Positions 20,031 to 31,857 of a stretch of DNA of 64,000 nucleotides are shown piece after piece. Both the position numbers and the translations under genes were made by a program. Below the pieces are notes generated by a model. The model did not search any database. It was not told the origin of the DNA and worked only from the letters and a program-made list of their open reading frames with translations. How positions within the stretch are numbered: the stretch's first letter is position 1; each line of letters opens with the position of its first letter. The stretch spans positions 547,291,368-547,355,367 of the forward strand of contig CM022303.1 of assembly GCA_011799875.1 (NCBI GenBank). Reading direction: 5' to 3'. Source of the DNA: Thinopyrum elongatum (lineage: Eukaryota; Streptophyta; Magnoliopsida; Poales; Poaceae).

Positions 20031-20260
20031 TAGCTGCAGTAGCCTGTGTACCAGCATCAGCAGTGCGAGCGAGAGCAAGAGCGGAGCAGCAGCACGAGCG
20101 AGGGGGAGTGTAGAGCAGCAGCACGATCGAGTGAGAGACGGAGCAGCAGCAGGGCGAGCGAGTGAGAGCCGGAGCAGCAGCAACAACGAGAGCGAGAGCC
20201 GGAGCAGTAGCAGTAGCGCGAGCGAGAGCCGGAGTTGCAGCAGCAGATCCGGCTAGTATG
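20030..20260 (-). repeat. Degenerate GAGCAGCAGC/GAGAGCCGG minisatellite
   Basis: Roughly 33-38-bp imperfect repeats built from GAGAGCCGGAGCAGCAGCA and GCGAGCGAGAGC. They keep an open frame on the minus strand (Ala/Ser/Arg/Leu-rich, 19891-20373). The frame is explained by the repeat, so I do not call a gene. The repeat lies in the upstream region of the tnpA-type gene. Confidence 0.6.
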
Positions 20261-20399
20261 GACGCCGCCGCTGAAGGAGCCTCGCTCTGGGGGAGAGCCG
20301 CCGTGGAGATGTCGCCCGCGGCGCCGGCTTCGAGGTAGCCGCGCCATGGGGGTGCGGGATCGAGCACAGTCAAAGCCGGGAGGTCGAGTTAAGGAGAAG

Positions 20400-20601
20400 G
20401 TGCGATGCGATGGGTGTACAACCTCTTTGGTGGCGCCGAGTAGGCCTCGGCTTTGTCCGAGGAGTCGGTGAGGATGCTGCGGTTTCGGTGGAGCAGGTTA
20501 AGGCGGCGCTGTGGGGATGGATCAGCCGCAATAGATGAGGCGATCATCGGAGCAGCTCCTTGGAGGTGGAGGACGGGGCGGCTGAACCGGCGGGACGACA
20601 A
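20400..20601 (-). pseudogene. First-exon-like duplicate, copy 3
   Basis: The minus-strand frame starts MSSRRFSRPVLHLQGAAPMI, is Arg/Ser/Pro-rich and ends in SDKAEAYSAPPKRLYTHRI. It has the same layout as copy 2, is the most upstream copy, and is a candidate true first exon of the tnpA-type gene. Confidence 0.45.
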
Positions 20602-21060
20602 GATCGACGATGGATCCTCATCCGAGGAGGTGGTTGAGGGACGTCGAGCTGTTGCGGTGGATGACGTCGTCGGGGAAGAGGCTCCGGCTGGGCAGTGGTG
20701 CGGTGGCGGACGGAGGAGGCTGGGGTTTCGCAGCTGGAGCAGAGAGGTTATGGCGGCCTGGGATTTCGAATGGCGAAAAGGAGGTGATGGGAGGGGGGAA
20801 CCATGACTTAGGGTCGCGCTTGTCCAAAATGTAGGGTGTGTTACAAAGGTACCCCACCGATTTGAACTAGCAGCCCTTTCATCTCAGGGTTAGAAGGGGG
20901 ATTTCGCGTGTCGGGATTTGGCAGCTGGAGGGAGTTTTCGCGCGCGTTGTAATTTCGGGATAGCAAGGCGCGAGTTGTGAATGCGCGAGTTTTGGGAGCA
21001 CGATATCTGAATTTTTGGGATAACAAGGCGCGAGTTGAATTTTATGGACAAGCCTAACAT
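20602..21060 (-). promoter_or_regulatory. Probable upstream region of the tnpA-type gene
   Basis: GC-rich sequence directly upstream (minus orientation) of first-exon copy 3, grading into AT-rich DNA. It holds three repeats of GCGCGAGTTGT/GAATGCGCGAGTT (about 20967-21035). No clear TATA box was identified. The promoter assignment is by position only. Confidence 0.3.
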
Positions 21061-21840
21061 GTAATTATGTACGTACCAAATCAATTCGCACTTCCCTCAA
21101 CGGAAAAAACGAAAAAAAATAAAACTATTCGCACCACACAAAGAGAGAGTCTTGTCCCGTTTTACTGTACAAATGCTATTCAAAGCTATGAATCCATGTT
21201 ATGTCCAATTAAATTTTTTTGCTGGCTGTATAATGCATGTAACCTACTCATACGAACATTTTAGTGCATTCCAAATGTCTATACTACCGCTGCAATTCGA
21301 ACTAAATTTGAATTCGTTTCTCTATTTGAATAAGAATCTACAATCATGATTGTTGCCAACTTAAACCATCATTCGTATATTATCTTAACAACACACCACA
21401 TGATTACTATAGAGATAGATATGAACTATGTGTACTATATGAACTCGAATTCAAAACTTTGAATACACTTGATGTTGATTCCAAATAATAGTACATTTGA
21501 TGTACTAACTAGATCTTCATAATCTTAACCATGTTTCATACGTACATTGTGTTTATCACACAAAGTATAGTGCCCCGCCCCCCTACATTATGACAAGTAT
21601 TTAGCCCTGAGCTGCAAAAGCCACACATTATCACAAATTCAAATAAATGTTCTATATATTATATGTAGTATAACATGTTCATAACCACACCATGCGTATC
21701 ACCATTATATATATTCATGCATGCGTCGGTTTAAAACACTATGATATCTTCTTCAAATATCCGAATCCACTTTTTTATGATGAATTATGATCTCTGTTCG
21801 TCTTTTACACCCACACAATCCTCTTCTCTTTGTAGCTAGC
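21061..21840. other. AT-rich non-coding CACTA interior
   Basis: No supported gene, element end or RNA. The sequence is AT-rich with scattered short open frames of no recognisable character. Confidence 0.4.
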
Positions 21841-22800
21841 GCCAACTTTCTCTTGTGAATGCACACGCCCGCCCCCTCTCACCCTCCCTCAGCATCCCCT
21901 CCATTGCGCACATTCGTAATTTCTCTTTAGGTCGTTCACCCACGGTGTGTGTAGGCCCCCCGGATCCTTCTTTCCGGCACACACCAGTCGATATACCTCT
22001 CTAGCCAAGTGTGCCTACCACAAACACACACTTTCCCTCTTCTCTTCTCACCCTCCATGCCCCCTATGTCCAATACGGTTCCACGCAGGTGCACACTCCC
22101 ACCCCTCTCTTCATCGATCTCATACTCGCACACTCCTCCCCCCTCGATATAGTAGGCCTCTCGCACCACCTCCTAGCCGCATCCCTCTCCCCCTGTCCGT
22201 CTCTCCGGACCTTATTTGCTTCTAACACATGCATGCATGTATACCTACCGATCTCCCTACATATAGCTAGGTCAACTATAAGTCTTTTTCCCCATGCACC
22301 AATCGACGTACCTCACTAGTTATGTCTCTCCCTTTCTCCGACACACGATGATTGATCTCCCTATGTAGTTACGTCTGCTTACCACAACCATATCATCCCC
22401 CCTCATCATCCTTGCATACCTCCCGACCCGTCTCTCACACGCACGTGCATAGACAGGCTGACATCCCCTCTCTTATTGATATTGCACTCGTACCCTCCGT
22501 TTGTCAGGTAGGCCTCTCCCACCATTTGTGAGAAGCAACTCCACCACCAACCCTCCGACACTCTACCTTTGTCTCTCTCCCAACCTTATTCCTCTGCTAC
22601 ACATATGCATGGATGCCGATCTATCTCCCTCAATAAATAGCTAGGTCTCTCTCCTTCTCCACACATATACCAGTCGATCTACCTGTCTCTAGTTTAGGGT
22701 CTCTGCGCCCCCCCCCCCCCACCCCCCCCCCCTTCCCACCCCGCCCCCCCCCCCCCCCCACAAACACCGATAGTAAACGTTATAGGTAGGTATCCATGCC
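21841..22800. repeat. Pyrimidine-rich imperfect tandem repeats
   Basis: About 1 kb of strongly C/T-biased plus strand with three imperfect units of roughly 340-360 bp. Phrases such as CCAGTCGATATACCTCTCT, TAGGCCTCTCGCACCACC and CTCCCTACATATAGCTAGG recur at about 21985/22310/22665, 22152/22512 and 22250/22625. Short open frames follow from the composition. There is no gene. Confidence 0.55.
22708..22759. repeat. Near-homopolymeric C tract
   Basis: About 52 bp of C with a few A, T and G interruptions (runs of 13, 11 and 16 C). The complementary strand is a long G tract with G-quadruplex potential, and the C strand could form an i-motif. The exact length may be affected by sequencing or assembly slippage. 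Confidence 0.8.
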
Positions 22801-23394
22801 ACAGAGACAAACTGCACCTCTGCCCTCTCACATTCCAGTAGGCCAGCCGCCCTGTATCTTTGATGTGGGCAAACACAAATTCGATGGCACTCTTTATCGA
22901 TCGCGCACCCACACACTTCATCCCTGTTTTCGATTCTATCGATATCTCACGCCTATGATCCCTCCACTCTATTCTTGTGGATCGCTCCCTTTGTATATGA
23001 TATATCCATGACTCTGTTTCACACACATTGCATATGTTACATTTTTTTGTTTGAGATATCATCGACACATTGCCTCAGTTTTGCACAAACCATCTCTCTC
23101 ACACCCACCCACGTACGTACCTGCACGTAAAGAAGAGGTGCATGCACAACGCACGTACTCACGTATCGTTCCCGGCCACACCCATGCGGGTACACGGTGG
23201 AGTTCATTTCTATACGAAAAGGCAGCCCACGTGATAATTTGACGCGCGTAGCGGTTGTTTACTCGAAGGAGGGTCGTGTACCACGCGTACACGGAACAAA
23301 GTTTGACTTGACGCGTTAGTATTAAATAAAGTTATATTCCTCAATGGCACGTACAGAATATAAAACAATTGTCATCGGGAAAAAAGAAATCCGC

Positions 23395-24560
23395 TCCACT
23401 ATATACAATGGAGCCTGCCTGCCGGGGTTTGCCTCTCGTCACACTATCTCACACAAGGCGGCGGTGGCCTCTCTCTCTCACCGTTGGTTACTGATCCGGC
23501 CGCATCCCATCCGCCGGCGGAAAGGGAGGATGTGCATCGTTCCTCCGTTCGACGGCGTCGAGGTAGCACATCCCAATCTGCGGTACCTGCCATTCTCTCT
23601 AACCAAGCTTTGGCGTGGTAGGTCCTTCGCCACTTGCTCGCTGCCGCAGTATGGGAAGATCCCGCCTGCCGCCGCCCTCCTAGTTACATCCCGATGACCC
23701 CCAGGTACAGCTTCCTGCCCTCTGGCCTTACTCCACTGCCCATCTTCCCACGTCGCTGCATGTGGAAAATCTTGCATGTGGATCTTCCCTAGTTCTTTGC
23801 CTAGAACGTAGCTTGTCCGGCATACTTTCCATATTGCAATCTCATCCTCACACCATTTTAGATAAACAACCGTCCTATTATCTTCCCTTAGGACAAGGAA
23901 TATGCTTCTTTTTTGTCGTCATTTGTGTCATCAACTGTTGTTGGCCAGTAATTGTTTCCTTTCTATCTCTTTTTTGCAAACAGGGCTATCCATTTCACCT
24001 CGTTGCTATTGTGACCTTTTGGTGAACTGCACAAATCACTTTTTTCTTAAGAGTGTTTTGTGCAGTTCTACTAAAATGTCACACGGGCAACGTCTCTATA
24101 TTTCAATACGATTGCACAAAGCGAGATTGGTTTTGCTCTATCCTCCTCATCCAACTCTGAGCCTAATCTTCTCGAACTATTTGCTTAATCTTCTCCAACT
24201 AGTTAGTCTTAAGAGAGACTGCAAAGGTGACCGACTTCTATTTGTGTGTTTATTGTTTCATCAACAGTCCTCTATTATTGTAATCACACTTAATATCTTT
24301 GGAACAGGGATGCTCAGCTCTATTTTAGTGGAACTGCACAAAATGATCGGAATGTTACATGCTCCTGACAGCTACTTTTCTTCCCAACATGCCTTGTTGA
24401 TTTAGACAGAGCTGGGGGGAAGTTGCTGCCAATGAAAGCATGGATCAATTTTAATTTAACACCTTCTCACAACTTTGTCTTCAGTTGTGATGTAAATATT
24501 AGCTCTGATCTGCTAATCATTGAGATGCATTAGCAAGGAAGTTAGTTTCCTTTCTAGTAT
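23395..24560 (+). other. Transcription-unit-like repeat, copy A
   Basis: TATA-like CTATATAC (23399-23406), then a GC-rich exon-like block (about 23480-23704) ending at a donor (CCCAG|GTACAGC, GT at 23705). Next comes an intron-like stretch with TTTTTTGCAAACAG acceptors (about 23983), a second exon-like block opening GGGATGCTCAGCTC (24308), the shared core TTTAGTGGAACTGCACAAAA (24324-24343), and a 3' block CTCACAACTTTGTCTTCAGTTGTGA (about 24467). The first block keeps a diverged peptide pattern WxDPAxRRxPSxIPxT, also visible in copy D. No full ORF survives. It is a decayed gene or non-coding RNA unit, function unknown. Confidence 0.5.
24022..24077 (+). ncRNA. Candidate hairpin in transcription-unit copy A
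   Basis: GTGAACTGCACAAATCAC is followed 20 bp later by its approximate inverse (GTGTTTTGTGCAGTTCTAC), giving a 15-20-bp imperfect stem with a short T-rich loop. The stem contains the family's conserved core. It could be a small-RNA precursor or simply an inverted duplication of the core. There is no direct evidence of transcription. Confidence 0.3.
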
Positions 24561-25213
24561 TTTGATTGATGTTGTAATGAAACAACCTTCCAGCTGGCAA
24601 GACACATGAAACAAAAGCTGAAAGCTTCAGAGCATTGTACAATTTCATGTTGCTGGAAAATTATTTGTATATGTTAATTATGTAAACAAATGCTGGAAGC
24701 TTGATAGCATTGCCAGAAGCCATTCAGCATCCGGGTCCATGTGCCATGCACCAAATTATAGTGCACAACCGCATGGGAGACTCAGCCCGGTCGTTGCGCC
24801 GCACTAATAGTGAGTAATGAGCAGTCAAATCATAAGCCCCACCTTTCCCACTGTAAGTTGCTCGGAAGAAGCAACCATCAATACGCTCTTCTTTCAATCC
24901 GCTCATACTAGTATGAAGGTGCAAAGCCAAGTCCGCGTATGGCCTATCGGTCAACGCGCTTCCTCTTGGCATATCACTGACATGTGGGACCGGAGTGTGA
25001 GCAAACCGATCTCAATTGAGGAGGACGGCAAAATGGCCAACCCCGCTGCTCCTTGAGAGAGACGAGGAGCGAGAACACACAGACGGGCTCGCACGGAGGC
25101 CAAGATATATTCGAGCATGGTTGATCGATATTATCATTACATGTTTGATGTTTTTTAATTGTACTATTGGGCTGCCGTTTTCCGCACTTCTCCCGAATAA
25201 ATGTGTACTTCAT

Positions 25214-25600
25214 CAGAGATTAAAATTAAATAAGAGTACAGACGCTCCACCGTGCAGTTCCTAGTACCTGTATACTAGTAGTACTACTAAACCTTGCGCT
25301 TGGCTCTTCGCCTCTTTGGGAAGTCGAACAATGATGGTACTACAGTGTATGCCTCTGGCAATCTGACACCAAATGAACTGCTGCACGTCCACCGCCTGGG
25401 CAAGGGTAGGTTGCATTAGTCAAAAGCTTCTCCTCGTCCCGCGAGCCACCGCGCTTGAGGTAGACGAGGAGGGCGTAAGCAAGCTTCACCTTGTGCTGCA
25501 AGCTTCTCCTCATTCTGTGAGTTGACGGGACACACCAAAGTAGTGCTAGTCCATACTCCCTCCTTTTCGGTTAATATGGCTTAATATTTTTTACGGGTAA
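25214..25600. repeat. Internal direct duplication, unit 1
   Basis: The stretch from AGATTAAAATTAAATAAGAG through GGGAAGTCGAACAATGATGG to TTAATATGGCTTAAT recurs at 25955-26345 with scattered substitutions and small indels. The offset is about 740 bp. Non-coding. Confidence 0.7.
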
Positions 25601-25954
25601 ATGAGTGAGTTTTATTCATATATAAGCATTCTTAGGACAATCAGCCAAGAGACTGGTCACTAGGAAGCGAGGTACCCCGTGAAAAAAAATGAAGCGAGGT
25701 GTTTCATCAAGCCAGCTCTCGGTCACATTCAAAGTGCAGCAAGCACGATTCGCACAAAGATGCGCCGCAAGGTTTGCTGACCTGTTTACATGCTAAATAA
25801 CAAAAAAAGAGAAAATATTACTGAGCGCTCCTATTTCTAACAGGATAGGAACCAGACTTAAGTGAGAATTGTGGCGAGTGTTCCATGCAATCAACTTCCA
25901 TTATCACCTGCAAGAACTCTCGAAGAGAACAAATGTGTTGAAGATTGCTTTATC
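25600..25954. other. Spacer between the two duplicated units
   Basis: Starts ATTTTTTACGGGTAAATGAG and has no counterpart in the second unit, so it is either an insertion or unique spacer. I found no terminal repeats or target duplication to define an element. Confidence 0.35.
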
Positions 25955-26345
25955 ACAGATTAAAATAAAATAAGAGTGCAGACGCTCCACCATGCGGTTC
26001 CTAGTAGTAGTGCCTGTATAGTACTATTAGTACGTAATACTACTCGGAGTACTCTACTATCATAGTAAACTTTGCGCTTGGCTGTTCGCCTCTTCGGGAA
26101 GTCGAACAATGATGGTACTAGTACAGTGTATGCATGCTTCTGGCAATCTGACAGCGAATTAACTGTTGCACGTCCACTGCCTGAGCGAGGGAGAGCTTGC
26201 ATAGTCAAAAGTTTCTCCTTGTCCTGCGAGCCACCGTGCGCAAGCTTCTCCCGTCCTGCAAGCTTCTCCTTGTTCTGCAAGTTGATGGGACACAACAAAG
26301 TAATGCTAGTCCATACTGCCTCCTTTCCGGTTAATATGGCTTGAT
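25955..26345. repeat. Internal direct duplication, unit 2
   Basis: Second copy of the 25214-25600 unit, with the shared phrases GACGCTCCACC, GAAGTCGAACAATGATGG and CTGGCAATCTGACA. Non-coding. Confidence 0.7.
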
Positions 26346-26960
26346 TTGAAACGAGATAAATACACTGGTTGTCACTATATATTTGTAAAAATATGGTCAG
26401 TGGACTTCATAATACGCTCATTGCGGTCAATATATAGATTTTTCGGTGTTTATACGGTCACTAGCTCACCCTGGCTGAGTATGTGGGTGCATGCATGTGT
26501 AGGTTGAGCACTTGAGCGTGACCGTGTGTGTTCCATCGTGTGCTCAGACATGCATGCATTAGGGCGTCGCGCGTGTTTTTGCGTGCATGTGTACATGTGA
26601 CTGTTGCACGAGGTTGTAGTCCCTCACATTCACATGTTCATATGTCAATGCTTTGTCAAAATGGTGCATGCAAGGTTTAATCATTCGTTGTTCATGCATG
26701 CATTCCCAATATTAATACGTTGGTAAAGACAATTTCTTGAGGAAAACGAGCCCATGAATTGAGTACAAAGGGGACCAATAAACCAGGACGGAGCGAGTAC
26801 TAGTAGTGAACCGGAAGGAGGGAGTAGGTACTACGTAAACAACGTGCAGTAAAAAAATTCCTCTATGCGCATCCAGTCTACGTGTCATGCAAGAAAATAG
26901 AAATAAGTACAAGTGAGACTCAGGAACGGTCATACACGTAGGGGGAGTACGTGCAGGGGC
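26346..26960. other. Non-coding CACTA interior
   Basis: AT-rich with GTGTGCATGCATG-like purine/pyrimidine alternations (26480-26620). No gene, RNA or element end is supported. Confidence 0.35.
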
Positions 26961-27740
26961 CACTCAGGAGCAGTCAAATCACACAGTAAGTAAGTCGGAC
27001 TAAGCAACCATTAAAAGGTTGATATGGAGAGAAAAAGAAAACCGCTCCACTATATATACACTAGCAGGAGCCTAAGCTACAAGCCTGCTTGCTTGGGTTG
27101 CTCTCTTCACAAGCATAGAACGATGGTGGCCACACCGCTGGTCACAGATCCGGCCTGATCCCGCCGCCGGGGGAAGCAGATAATGTTCTGCGAAGCAGCG
27201 GTCGACAGCGGCGAGGAAGAAAACCCACTGTACCGTGGTATAGGCTGATGCCGCCTCCCACCGCCCTTCTAGCTACACCCTGACATCCCAGGTACAACTT
27301 CCTTTTGGAGCCGGCTTGCTCCACTGCCGCAGCTCCCCACGTAGCTCCATCTCCATGTGGATCTTTCTCTACTTCTACCGGCTTCTATTTGTGATGAGTT
27401 TATGTCTCATGAACTAGTGCCACTACTATTATTCTAATCACACTTCCTCAATATCTTTCCCAACAGGGATGCTCAGCTCGATTTTAGTGGAACTGCACAA
27501 AAGCATCGTATGATCCGAGGGGGCCAGGCTTCTTTCCTTCGACAGGTTCTACCTAGCCAGGAAATTAAATCATGTTTAGGGTTTAGGGTTCAAGTCGTAG
27601 AGACCCTATCAGTAGTTTTTTTTGTACACACTCTCACAACTTTTGTCTTTAGTTGTGAAGTAAATATTGGCTATGATCTGTGAATCATTGAGATGCATCA
27701 GCATGCGTGTTAGTTTTCCTTTGTATTTGATGGAATGTTG
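26961..27740 (+). other. Transcription-unit-like repeat, copy B
   Basis: Same order as copy A but shorter: upstream phrase GCAGTCAAATCACACAG, TATATATACA (27051-27060), GC-rich block 27140-27291 with donor CCCAG|GTACAACTT, then directly an acceptor-like TTTCCCAACAG and GGGATGCTCAGCTC (27468). The core TTTAGTGGAACTGCACAAAA (27483-27502) and the 3' block CTCACAACTTTTGTCTTTAG (27629) follow. The first block has frame-breaking changes. No protein can be called. Confidence 0.5.
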
Positions 27741-28480
27741 TAACGGGGCAACCTTGGAGTCAGGATACATACATGAAACAAAATCATAAAGCTTCGTACT
27801 CCCTCCGGTCCTTTTTTGCATGCGTATAAGGCTACTCATAGTGGGGAGTATCATATACTAGTATCATGCATAAATTACATAGGGGACTAATAAACCAGGA
27901 TAGAGGTAGTATGTGAGAGTGTATGGTGGGTCATGTGGTAAAATGTACTCCCTCCTTTCTGGTTTATTGGGCTCATATCATTTTCTTAGTCTTATACCAT
28001 ATTATAAGTCTTATTTTCACTTCTTTCCACCACATGTTCACATTCCAAGGTGCATTAAATTGATGCATGCAAGGATTAAAAGAAACCAACCAATGCATGT
28101 AACCATTCCTACTCATTTAGTGGTCATCCATGCATATATTCTAATTAATACAGATTAAAGTTTGAGTAATTTTGTAAAATACGAGATACATTTCTCCACT
28201 CATCATCTGCCTTGGTTGATGAGATTTCAAATTTAAGCCCTATATAAACCGGAAAAGAGGGAGTACTACACAAAGAAAAAAGGACCGGAGGTGTCGCAAG
28301 ATGTCCAAGGAATATGGTGACAGTGGGAGGTGGGCTATGTAGTCACTGGGCTGCCGTGTTTCGTACTCCTCCAGTGTACGAGTGGAGAAAGTTAGTTTTA
28401 TCACAGAATAAATAAATAAATAAATAAGAGTGCAAACGCTCTACCGCCGCAGTAATAGTGACCAATGAGCCGTCAAATCA
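27741..28480. other. Non-coding CACTA interior
   Basis: AT-rich. It holds two short grass-repeat-like phrases, CTCCCTCCGGTCC (27799) and CTCCCTCCTTTCTGGTTTATTGG (27948), resembling the ends of Stowaway-type MITEs. I could not pair them into an element with confident TIRs and a TA duplication. Confidence 0.3.
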
Positions 28481-29099
28481 CATAGACCCGGTATAGTTAG
28501 TTGGACGGAAGAAGCAAACCATCACTCTATCTCTCTCATGCAGTACAGTATTCTTTTGGAAACCAACGTTTCATTTCATTGGATCGCACCATCGAGCAAA
28601 ACCAACGTTTAAATCACGTCTGTCGCGTTCGTGTCTCACCCTCCTCCACCCCACACGGTCGCTCGGCATGCCACTCACCGCAAACCGAGTATACACAAAC
28701 TTTCTCGCCTGCTTCTCGATGCATCGCACCATGGAGTACTAGCACTACTAGAAGATATAGACGAGGAGGGGGAGGACAGCTAGCTGTAGCACGGAATCCC
28801 AAGAACTTTTTTACATGCATGTTGTGGCCGGCCGTGGTGACATTTGAACGCGGAGCAGTCGCGTGCACCGGGAAGCGGCGCGGGTGGCGCTCCCTCGACC
28901 GGCGCGCCGCTTCAATGCCGGCGCCTGTGAGAGGTCGCATCTGCTTTGGTCGGGCATGAATGCGGCACTGACCGTTTCGGGCGGGAACCGTGAGCGGGTG
29001 ATGAAGAGGGTTCGGGTTGTCCAGGGCGATCAGGCTGGACATACGTAAATATTGCTGCGTAATTAATAACATAAATAATGTGCCAGTTGGACAAATATG

Positions 29100-29160
29100 A
29101 TTGGAGATGGAGATGGAGATGGAGAAGGAGATGGAGATGGTGATGGAGATGGAGATGAAA
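29100..29160. repeat. (GGAGAT)n microsatellite
   Basis: About 60 bp of imperfect GGAGAT/GGAGAA hexamers. The open frames across it on the minus strand (SISIS/HLHLH runs) come from the repeat. Confidence 0.85.
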
Positions 29161-29859
29161 GTAAGAATTTGACGTAAACATGGATATGCATGCCTATGTG
29201 TGTGTGCGCGCTCACACACATAGTGACGACTCTCGCGACTACTCGTACACAACATCGATGTCTCGTTCTCCCTACATACACACAAACTTAGTACCGCCTC
29301 ATTTTGTTCCTAGGATAGGAATATCATAGGAGTGGGAAACAATATGAAGTGAGATAAATGGAGTACTACGTACAAGAAGAAATGTACACGCACTCACTCT
29401 GCCTCCGACATACCCGGGAGTACATGATGGAGCGCATTTGTACACAAAGAGGCAGCTTACGTACGTAATAATTCGACCCTTTAATTTGTTCACTTAATAA
29501 TGGAGGGTCCGGGACCACACGTGAGCGATACAAACTGCGACCTGGAAGCGGGGGCATGTTATTGATCGAGTTTTCTTTCTTGGTACGTTAAAACAATATT
29601 TCTTCGCCAGTTTTCGTTTCTTTTTTCCGGGAACGCGCGTATCTCTACTCTCTACTTCTACTTATACTCTTATTAAAAACTGAGTTGGTGATGATGGTGT
29701 GCCTGCCATCCTGCAATATAGACCGTCCGATCTATATCTGAGGAATAGAAAGCAAACTATGGCAATTTTGCAAAAAGATACCCGCACCCCTCTCCACATT
29801 TGCAAATAAGGCATTCCCTCATTCATCTTTGTCTCCCACAAGATAAACAACTCGTATGA

Positions 29860-31200
29860 ATGCATCTTGATGTTCCGTGCAATGCATGGTCCTCTTGCTA
29901 GTCTGAACAAGATGACAGTGTCCACTCTATCTCTCTCCTCACCGGTGGTCACAGATCCGGCTGGATCCCGGCCGCTGCGGGAGGTGAGGAGGTCCAGCGT
30001 TGATGTTGTCGCCATCGGCGATGGAGGAAGCCAATGCGCACCATCCTCTCTGAGCCGGCGCCAGCGTGGACGAAGGTCCTCCGCACCCTTGTTCGCCGCC
30101 ATCGTGTGGGCAGATCCCACCTGCCCGCCTAAGCCACATCTCGCCCACCTGAGGTATAACTTCTTTTGGATTTCATGCTTCATTGTACTCTGCATGCGGG
30201 TTTTCTTCTATACCACTACTCCCCAGCTCCCCATGTACAGTAGCTAAGGTTCGTCGGCTGGTCCAACATCACCTATTTTTTACTATTATAGATGAAAGGC
30301 CACTTCAAAAGTTGTCCTGGTTTATCATTTATGCATCGGTAGAGGTATACATGTTTTTTTTCGACAAAAAGTACATGGTGGTTGTGCGGTCATTGTCCAT
30401 ATGCTCCTGTTGCTGCTGCTAATCTAAAACTATCACTGGTAAAATGAAGCAATGCCCATGTAGATGCATCAAAAAATGCTTCTGTCCTGCTTTAGTTTTT
30501 TTGGTATCCTACTTTAGTTCCCATCAAGATAATCATGATGCTTCTATTTTTTGGTGTACGTTTCATTAATTCTTATTGACAATTAAGATGCCGCTATTAA
30601 TCTTGTTCCACTACTAAAACAAAGTAATGACACTACTTAAATATTAGTTTTTTATATTTTTGGAAACAGGGATGCGTATCTCCATATTCGGACATGTCTG
30701 CCTCAATTTTAGTGGAACTGCACAAAATTGGATGGCCTATTGCTCAGCCTCACTGTCCTCTGCCAAGTGGTTCTTCCTTTCTCGAGCTTGATTACCGAGA
30801 AGAAACAAACCATACTGAAGATTGTCAAACTTCATTGGTGCCTGGCCCAAACTTGATGCCAAAATCGATGATGCATCACCACGATGACCTATCGATGCTC
30901 ATGTTTGCGTCTCATGGTTGCATCGGCTCTTGAAGTTGATCGATGTTCAATGAAGAACGGGCTGTCTTCCACCAGTGCTCTTTGCTTGTTACCACAAAGA
31001 CGATATCCTTCATCAGTTCATCTTGGAGCAGTTGTTTACGTTGGTGCAATTTTATCACACAATTGGATATGAACCAAATGTGTCCTCGAAGAAGCATCGA
31101 CGTTGGTACTAAGAGCAAAAGTTTTGTATTGATTTCTAAGCCTTCTCACAACTTTGTCTTCAGCTACCCTGTAATTTTATTTGTCCAGCTTTTAACTAAA
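29860..31200 (+). other. Transcription-unit-like repeat, copy C
   Basis: The GC-rich first block (about 29940-30153) contains TGGTCACAGATCCGGCTGG and ends at a donor (GAG|GTATAACTTC, GT at 30154). A long intron-like region follows, then GGGATGCGTATC (30670), the core (30708-30727), and the 3' block CTCACAACTTTGTCTTCAG (31144). The first block keeps an open frame from the ATG at 29867 (126 codons) that reads through the donor. It is the best-preserved copy of the coding-like part. No recognised domain. Confidence 0.5.
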
Positions 31201-31719
31201 TATGTGGTCAGACTTTGATTAAAAATATGGTGTGGACTAAACAACTGGATGGAGGTAGTACCCCTCCGTTTTTATGTACTCTGCATATTAGATTTGACTA
31301 AAGTCAAACTTTGTAAAGTTTGACCAAGTTTAGGCTGAACACAACAAACCATAATTATTGAGAGGGCAAACTGTACATAGTACAAAATAATTGAAATTAA
31401 ATTTCTTTATTTGTACACACTCTCACACCTTTCCGATAATTTGGCGCGTGTGTGATTGTTCACTTAACGGAGGGTAGTGTACCGCACGTGAACGACAGGA
31501 AGTGCGACCAGCATGCGTGGATCGTTAGTTGATCGTAGTTTTCTTCACTGGCACGTTAAATAAAGAGTTTCGTTTTGTACACAATTTAAAACGACTGTTA
31601 TGGAGAGAAAGAGGAAAAGAAAACCACTCCACTATATTAGTACTATATACGAGTACTACTATATATAAGTTGGAGCCTCAGCGCTTGTTCGCTAGGGTTT
31701 GCACTCTTCACACTCTCGC

Positions 31720-31857
<138 letters not shown>

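Noticed and set aside
19891..20373. 160-codon minus-strand open frame, Ala-rich
   Set aside because: Explained by the GAGCAGCAGC/GAGAGCCGG minisatellite, which has no stops in several frames.
27741..28300. Stowaway MITE from the CTCCCTCCGGTCC and CTCCCTCCTTTC phrases
   Set aside because: The two phrases could not be paired as inverted ends with TA duplications.
28614..29285. 223-codon minus-strand open frame
   Set aside because: Crosses the (GGAGAT)n repeat (SISIS runs) and shows no domain; likely by chance and repeat.
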